A stretch of 64,000 bases of DNA from JAJVID01 sp050247435. GTDB taxonomy: Bacteria; Acidobacteriota; Blastocatellia; RBC074. Where the stretch lies: positions 62,001 through 126,000 of the forward strand of contig JBFWUF010000001.1 in NCBI GenBank assembly GCA_050247435.1, given 5' to 3'. The translations under genes and the position numbers were made by a program. The notes beneath the pieces are model-generated. The model made no database searches and had not been told where the DNA came from. It saw only the letters and a list, made by a program, of their open reading frames with translations. Of this stretch, positions 60,165-64,000 are shown piece after piece. The first letter of the stretch is position 1, and every line of letters starts with the position of its first letter.

Positions 60165-61049
60165 TTAATCGAGCCAGCGGCTGGCGCTTTGTGGTTTGAG
60201 AAGTTCGAGCATGGTGATTTCCGGTGTGCAGCCATACCGCAGCGGCACGACGACGGTTCCCAGCCCGCGGTTGACGTAAAGCTGGGTCGAGCCGAGTTGG
60301 GCGTGGCCTCGCGTCAGGCGGCGGCTGGGGCGGCGCAACCATCGAGCGGTCCTGCTGTCTTTGCGCCCGATCAGCAATCGCCAGTTGATCTGTCCGCCGT
60401 GCGTGTGCCCGGACAGAACCAGATCAACGCCCGCGCGCGCGGCTTCGCGGATGATCGCCGGATTGTGCGAGAGCAGGATTCGCGTCTCGCCCCAGCGAGT
60501 CTCCGCCAGAGCTTTCGGCAGGTCGTCGAGTCTGACCATCATGTCATCAACGCCGGCCAGCCGGATGTGATCCCCGTTTTTTTCGATGCGCTCCGATTCG
60601 TTGCAAAGCACGCGAATGCCCTGGCCGGTCAGAGACTCACGCATCATCGCGCCGTCTGTCCAGTGGTCGTGATTGCCCAGAACGGCGAAGACGCCATGCT
60701 CGGCGCGGAGCCTGCCCAGAGCGCGGGCGCACCCCGCAATGTAATCGCGCGAATGCGAGATGTAATCTCCAGTCAGCACGGCCAGGTCGGGTTGCAGGTC
60801 GTTCGCCAGGCGCACGGCCTGACTAATTCTTTCTTCGTCCAGAAACGGGCTGTGGTGGATGTCGGAAAGCTGGACGACGCGGAACCCGTGGAATTCAGCG
60901 GGAAGTTTTTCGATGACGATTCGTTGGTGAGTGATTTCGACCTGATGAGGCTCGATCATCGCCGCGCGCAGGATTGCGGCGAAAGTTTGCCGCCACTGCC
61001 ATCGGCGTTCGCGGCGTTCGGCCATGCGCGATAAAACATATTTTTTCAT
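60165..61049 (-). CDS. calcineurin-like metallophosphoesterase (YaeI/LpxG-like)
   Basis: A 294-residue phosphoesterase with the motifs QLSDIHHS, LTGDYISH, LGNHDHW, LLSHNP and GHTHGGQI, giving a complete two-metal site. The N-terminus is basic and amphipathic (MKKYVLSRMAERRERRWQWR), suggesting membrane contact. It resembles YaeI and LpxG-type UDP-2,3-diacylglucosamine hydrolases of lipid A synthesis. Substrate is not proven. The gene stands alone on the minus strand between the activator and the glycosyltransferase. Confidence 0.92.
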   Translation of the reverse strand: MKKYVLSRMAERRERRWQWRQTFAAILRAAMIEPHQVEITHQRIVIEKLPAEFHGFRVVQLSDIHHSPFLDEERISQAVRLANDLQPDLAVLTGDYISHSRDYIAGCARALGRLRAEHGVFAVLGNHDHWTDGAMMRESLTGQGIRVLCNESERIEKNGDHIRLAGVDDMMVRLDDLPKALAETRWGETRILLSHNPAIIREAARAGVDLVLSGHTHGGQINWRLLIGRKDSRTARWLRRPSRRLTRGHAQLGSTQLYVNRGLGTVVVPLRYGCTPEITMLELLKPQSASRWLD

Positions 61050-61211
61050 CCAGCTTTGCTCCCGATTTATTATGCCACAGAAGTAAAATGAGGACGTGAG
61101 CGCCGGAGCTTCGGCCCGGCTTCAAGTGGATTATTTGAAGCCCGCTTTGCAAAACGCGGGGATTATACGCGCCGTCCGCTGAAAGCCGCAATCCGTACAC
61201 AGAGGTTCTAA

Positions 61212-61967
61212 TTGTCCGATCAGTATCCATTGCCGCCGGCATTGACGCCAGCATTGACGCCGCCGAACCATCCGGCGATCAGTGTCATCATTCCCTCGCT
61301 CAATGAAGAGGGTCAAATCGCCGTGACGCTTGCCGCGTTGAAGCCGTCAGCCGTCAATCATCACATCGAAATCATAGTGGTTGACGGCGGGAGCGATGAT
61401 CGAACTCTCGAAATCGCACGCCAGTTTGACTTCGCGCGAGCCGTCGAATTCAGCCTGGCCAATCGCGGCCTGCAAATGAACGAAGGCGCGCGCGTGGCGC
61501 GTGGCGACGCGCTGCTGTTCCTGCACGCCGACGCCATGTTGCCGCAGGGCGCGTTCGATGCGATCAACAAAGCTCTTTCCAGCGACCGGTTGCTCGGCGG
61601 GTGCTTTCAGATTCGTTTTCCGAAAGACTCGCCCGTTTCACTCGGAGCCGTCGCGTGGGGAATCAACCTCCGCACCCGCCTGTTTCGCACGGCGACCGGT
61701 GATCAGGCGATCTTCGTGCGCCGGAGCGTGTTTGATGAGATCGGCGGGTACGAACGCATACCACTGATGGAAGACATCGCGTTGTTCAATCAGATGAAAC
61801 GGCGCGGGAAGGTTACGATTCTCAACGAACGAGTTGAAATTTCGCCCCGCAGATGGTTGAAATACGGCGTCTGGCGCACTGTGCTGTTGATGTACGCGCT
61901 GAGGCTCGGCTATTGGATCGGCGTCTCGCCGGCGACTCTCAAACAATTCTTTCTCGATGTCAGATGA
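61212..61967 (+). CDS. TIGR04283-like family 2 glycosyltransferase
   Basis: A 251-residue GT2 enzyme. SVIIPSLNEEGQI is the opening, VVDGGSDDRT carries the nucleotide-binding Asp, NRGLQMNEGA and LLFLHADAMLP hold the metal-binding Asp, and MEDIALFNQMKRRG is the acceptor motif. The group TIGR04283 is often named arsenosugar glycosyltransferase, but many members have no arsenic genes nearby, as here. The start is TTG 61212 with AGAGG at 61201-61205. The stop overlaps the next gene's start by 11 bp. Substrate unknown. Confidence 0.9.
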   Translation: MSDQYPLPPALTPALTPPNHPAISVIIPSLNEEGQIAVTLAALKPSAVNHHIEIIVVDGGSDDRTLEIARQFDFARAVEFSLANRGLQMNEGARVARGDALLFLHADAMLPQGAFDAINKALSSDRLLGGCFQIRFPKDSPVSLGAVAWGINLRTRLFRTATGDQAIFVRRSVFDEIGGYERIPLMEDIALFNQMKRRGKVTILNERVEISPRRWLKYGVWRTVLLMYALRLGYWIGVSPATLKQFFLDVR

Positions 61968-63690
61968 TACGAACATGCCGAATCTACGAAAAAAATATTT
62001 AGCTCATCTAGTCACGGTCTTGCTTATCGTCAGCGTCTGCTTGCCCGCCTGGGCGCAGGAGTCGCGGCAGCAGCAACCGAAACTCAAACCCGTGCCGATG
62101 AACCCTGGGCCGCTCGGCCCAGCCGGATACATCACGCTCGTGCCGATTGACGACCGCCCGGCGGTGGGCCAGTTCGCGCAGATGGTCGGCAAGATCGCCG
62201 ATCACCGCGTGACGATGCCGCCGCGCGAGATGCTGGGGCGATTCACGCAGCCCGGCGACGCCGCGCGCATCGAGCAGTGGATGCGCGCGCAGGATTATTC
62301 AAAGACGGACGCGATAATTGTTTCGGTTGATATGCTGGCTTACGGCGGGCTTGTATCGTCGCGCCGTCACGGCGTGACGTTCGACGAGGCGAAAAAACGG
62401 CTGGAGTTCTTTCGCTGGTTCAAGAAGAAAAATCCGCGCATTCCGGTTTACGCTTTCAGCACGATTATGCGCGTAGCTCCGACAGCGAGCGCTGAAACTC
62501 GCGGCGTTCACGACAAGCTGGCGCGATGGGCCGAGTTGAAAGACCGGGTTCCAAAGACAAACGATCAAAGCCTTGCTGCCGAACTCAGCCAGATCAACAG
62601 GGAACTCGCCCCGAAGGTCATCGAGGATTATCTGGCGGCGCGCAAACGGAATTTGCAGATCAACCTCGAAATGATCAATCTGGTCGGAGCGGGCACGGTG
62701 AACGAGCTGATCCTGTTGCAGGACGACGCGCGGGAATTCGGATTGCACAGGCAGGATCAGGCCGTGTTGAAATCGAAGTTAAATGAGATGGGGTTGGAAT
62801 TTCTCGTGCCGATTTACAATGGCGCCGACGAGGGCGCGATCTCGCTGGTCAGCCGGGCGATCCTCGACAAGTTCCGCTATAAACTCCGAGTCTCGGTCAT
62901 CTACTCGTCAGAAAAGAGCCGCGACGTGATCGCTCCCTTCGAGGATCATCCGCTCCAACACACGGTCGAAAGCCAGATTCGCGCGGCGGGCGGGATCCCT
63001 GTCAGCGAGTACGACAAGTCCGATTACACGCTTTTCGTCAACGCGCCCGGAACGAACGATGAGGAATTCGATCTGTTTCTCAAAAAAATGTTCAAGGTGA
63101 TGAGGGAAGTCCGCTACGTCGCGCTCGCCGACCTGCTCTTCCCGAAACCGCATTTCAGCGGCGCCGACGAACGCGTCATCGCCTCGCTGAAGCGAGAAAA
63201 TATGCTCGGTCGTTTGGACGGCTACGCGGCCTGGAACACGGCGGGCAACACGCTGGGCACGGTGATTCCGCACGCGAACATGCGCGTGTTTTACAAAACC
63301 AAATTGAATGACGGCGTCGAGCGCACCTCGCGCGCAGAAGCCGCGCATCTGGAATTTCTGCTGCATCGTTACGCTGGCGATTACCTCTACCACGACATCG
63401 TGCGTCTCGACATCAACCGCCGGTTGCGACAAGAGGCGGAGGACGCCACTTACCAACTGACGCCGGAGAAATACGAACAGGTCAACCGCGAAGTCGAACA
63501 GAAGCTGCGCGCGGAGATCGAAAAGTTCTTCGATGAAAATTTCAGGAACAGGGCGTACACGCTGGCTTATTACAACAACGTCAAACGCGCAATCACGTTG
63601 AAGGGATTGAAGGATTTGAAAATCTATTTGCCCTGGCCGCGCACGTTTGAAGTCGTGGTTGAGTACAAGCTGGATTACACGACCAATTGA
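61957..63690 (+). CDS. exported DUF4127-family protein
   Basis: A 577-residue exported protein with a hydrophobic segment about residues 15-33 (ending LPAWAQ). It shows the DUF4127 pattern: ITLVPIDDRPAVGQF near the start, VSVDMLAYGGLVSSRRH in the middle, GADEGAISLV and AAWNTAGNTLGTVIP later. The conserved Asp/Arg resemble a hydrolase site, but no reaction is established. The start at 61957 overlaps the glycosyltransferase; ATG 61975 is also possible. It is followed by the scaffold gap. Confidence 0.9.
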   Translation: MSDDTNMPNLRKKYLAHLVTVLLIVSVCLPAWAQESRQQQPKLKPVPMNPGPLGPAGYITLVPIDDRPAVGQFAQMVGKIADHRVTMPPREMLGRFTQPGDAARIEQWMRAQDYSKTDAIIVSVDMLAYGGLVSSRRHGVTFDEAKKRLEFFRWFKKKNPRIPVYAFSTIMRVAPTASAETRGVHDKLARWAELKDRVPKTNDQSLAAELSQINRELAPKVIEDYLAARKRNLQINLEMINLVGAGTVNELILLQDDAREFGLHRQDQAVLKSKLNEMGLEFLVPIYNGADEGAISLVSRAILDKFRYKLRVSVIYSSEKSRDVIAPFEDHPLQHTVESQIRAAGGIPVSEYDKSDYTLFVNAPGTNDEEFDLFLKKMFKVMREVRYVALADLLFPKPHFSGADERVIASLKRENMLGRLDGYAAWNTAGNTLGTVIPHANMRVFYKTKLNDGVERTSRAEAAHLEFLLHRYAGDYLYHDIVRLDINRRLRQEAEDATYQLTPEKYEQVNREVEQKLRAEIEKFFDENFRNRAYTLAYYNNVKRAITLKGLKDLKIYLPWPRTFEVVVEYKLDYTTN

Positions 63691-63719
63691 TTTCCCCCCT
63701 GGGTACGCATCGCTTCCAG

Positions 63720-63819
63720 NNNNNNNNNNNNNNNNNNNNNNNNNNNNNNNNNNNNNNNNNNNNNNNNNNNNNNNNNNNNNNNNNNNNNNNNNNNNNNNNN
63801 NNNNNNNNNNNNNNNNNNN
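63720..63819. other. scaffold gap (100 Ns)
   Basis: Exactly 100 unknown bases, which is usually a placeholder for an unknown length. The left flank (CCTGGGTACGCATCGCTTCCAG) resembles one arm of the palindrome at 9925, and the right flank begins CCAGGAGC, so a long palindrome probably broke the assembly. Confidence 0.98.
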
Positions 63820-63833
63820 CCAGGAGCGACTTT

Positions 63834-64000
63834 ATGACAGCTTTCCTGATCATCTTCGTCTTCGCTGTTTTCGCCGCGTTGATGTTGACGCGCAAGATGC
63901 CCGCGATTCTGGCCGTGCCCGCAATGGCGATTGCGGTCGCGGTCATCGTTCGCGCTCCGCTCGATCAGATTCTCAACCACGTCGTCGCAAACGGCGCGAC
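63834..64000 (+). CDS. transporter-like membrane protein, cut by window end
   Basis: At least 55 residues are visible: FLIIFVFAVFAALML is a first membrane helix, followed by AILAVPAMAIAVAVIV as a second. Only a basic turn (TRKMP) separates them. It looks like the start of an ion or organic-acid permease. CAGGAG (63821) supports ATG 63834. Its location after a DUF4127 gene could indicate a linked system, but the gap prevents a firm statement. Confidence 0.7.
   Translation, partial: MTAFLIIFVFAVFAALMLTRKMPAILAVPAMAIAVAVIVRAPLDQILNHVVANGA

Noticed and set aside
61212..61967. Arsenosugar biosynthesis
   Set aside because: The glycosyltransferase fits TIGR04283, but no arsenic methyltransferase or radical SAM partner is near.

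Overview
The window looks like chromosome of an Acidobacteriota member, probably class Blastocatellia; this is inference from gene content, since no rRNA is present. Pointers are a long NHL-repeat protein ending in the acidobacterial TIGR03437-type domain, two Oar-like TonB-dependent receptors with an N-terminal carboxypeptidase-regulatory-like domain, PmoA-like and Gfo/Idh/MocA secreted proteins, and many exported proteins. I see no tRNA, rRNA, CRISPR array, transposase or phage gene. A run of 100 Ns at 63720-63819 marks a scaffold gap.

Layout. 1-9.1 kb: PLP decarboxylase (cut by the window edge), two DinB proteins, membrane protein, cupin, TauE-type exporter, both aconitase X subunits, a PgpH-like HD phosphodiesterase and a P-loop kinase. 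9.3-10.9 kb: a hypothetical protein and an orphan ABC ATPase. 11.4-19.5 kb: exopolysaccharide operon (Wzz, ExeA-like ATPase, BY-kinase, priming glycosyltransferase, Wza-like export protein, Ycf48-like propeller). 19.6-23.9 kb: SDR, tryptophan 2,3-dioxygenase, HAD hydrolase, kynureninase, exported MsrB. 24-31.4 kb: NHL/TIGR03437 protein, secreted alpha/beta hydrolase, Gfo/Idh/MocA oxidoreductase and PmoA-like protein. 31.5-36.8 kb, minus strand: phoU-phoB-phoR-dut-M48 protease, with a zinc-ribbon gene downstream. 37.2-42.2 kb: Cys-rich exported protein, TonB receptor and CPCC-containing BNR protein. 42.3-48.1 kb, minus strand: purple-acid-phosphatase-like enzyme, PLD-like protein, exported HipA-like kinase candidate, and an FHA/MshEN/DUF3616 fusion. 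48.4-55.2 kb: S41 protease, LolA-like protein, zinc-ribbon proteins, second TonB receptor. 55.6-64 kb: orphan microcompartment shell protein, two proteins sharing an unnamed C-terminal domain beside a sigma-54 activator, metallophosphoesterase, TIGR04283-like glycosyltransferase, DUF4127 protein and a truncated transporter-like gene.

Two non-coding signals stand out. First, many gene boundaries carry a long imperfect palindrome. Many have arms that are tandem arrays of a short word (GACAAGG, TTTTCAG, ATTGCGG, CACGAAT, CGGAAA, GGTGGTT and others), with a different word at each site. Others share the word TGTCCGACAAGCTGCCAGC. Several sit against start codons or ribosome binding sites, and two are translated as part of a protein. 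Second, two arrays of CTTAAC-like words repeat with exact 11-bp spacing, one upstream of phoU-phoB-phoR and one upstream of a small zinc protein. They resemble Pho boxes and suggest a local regulon.
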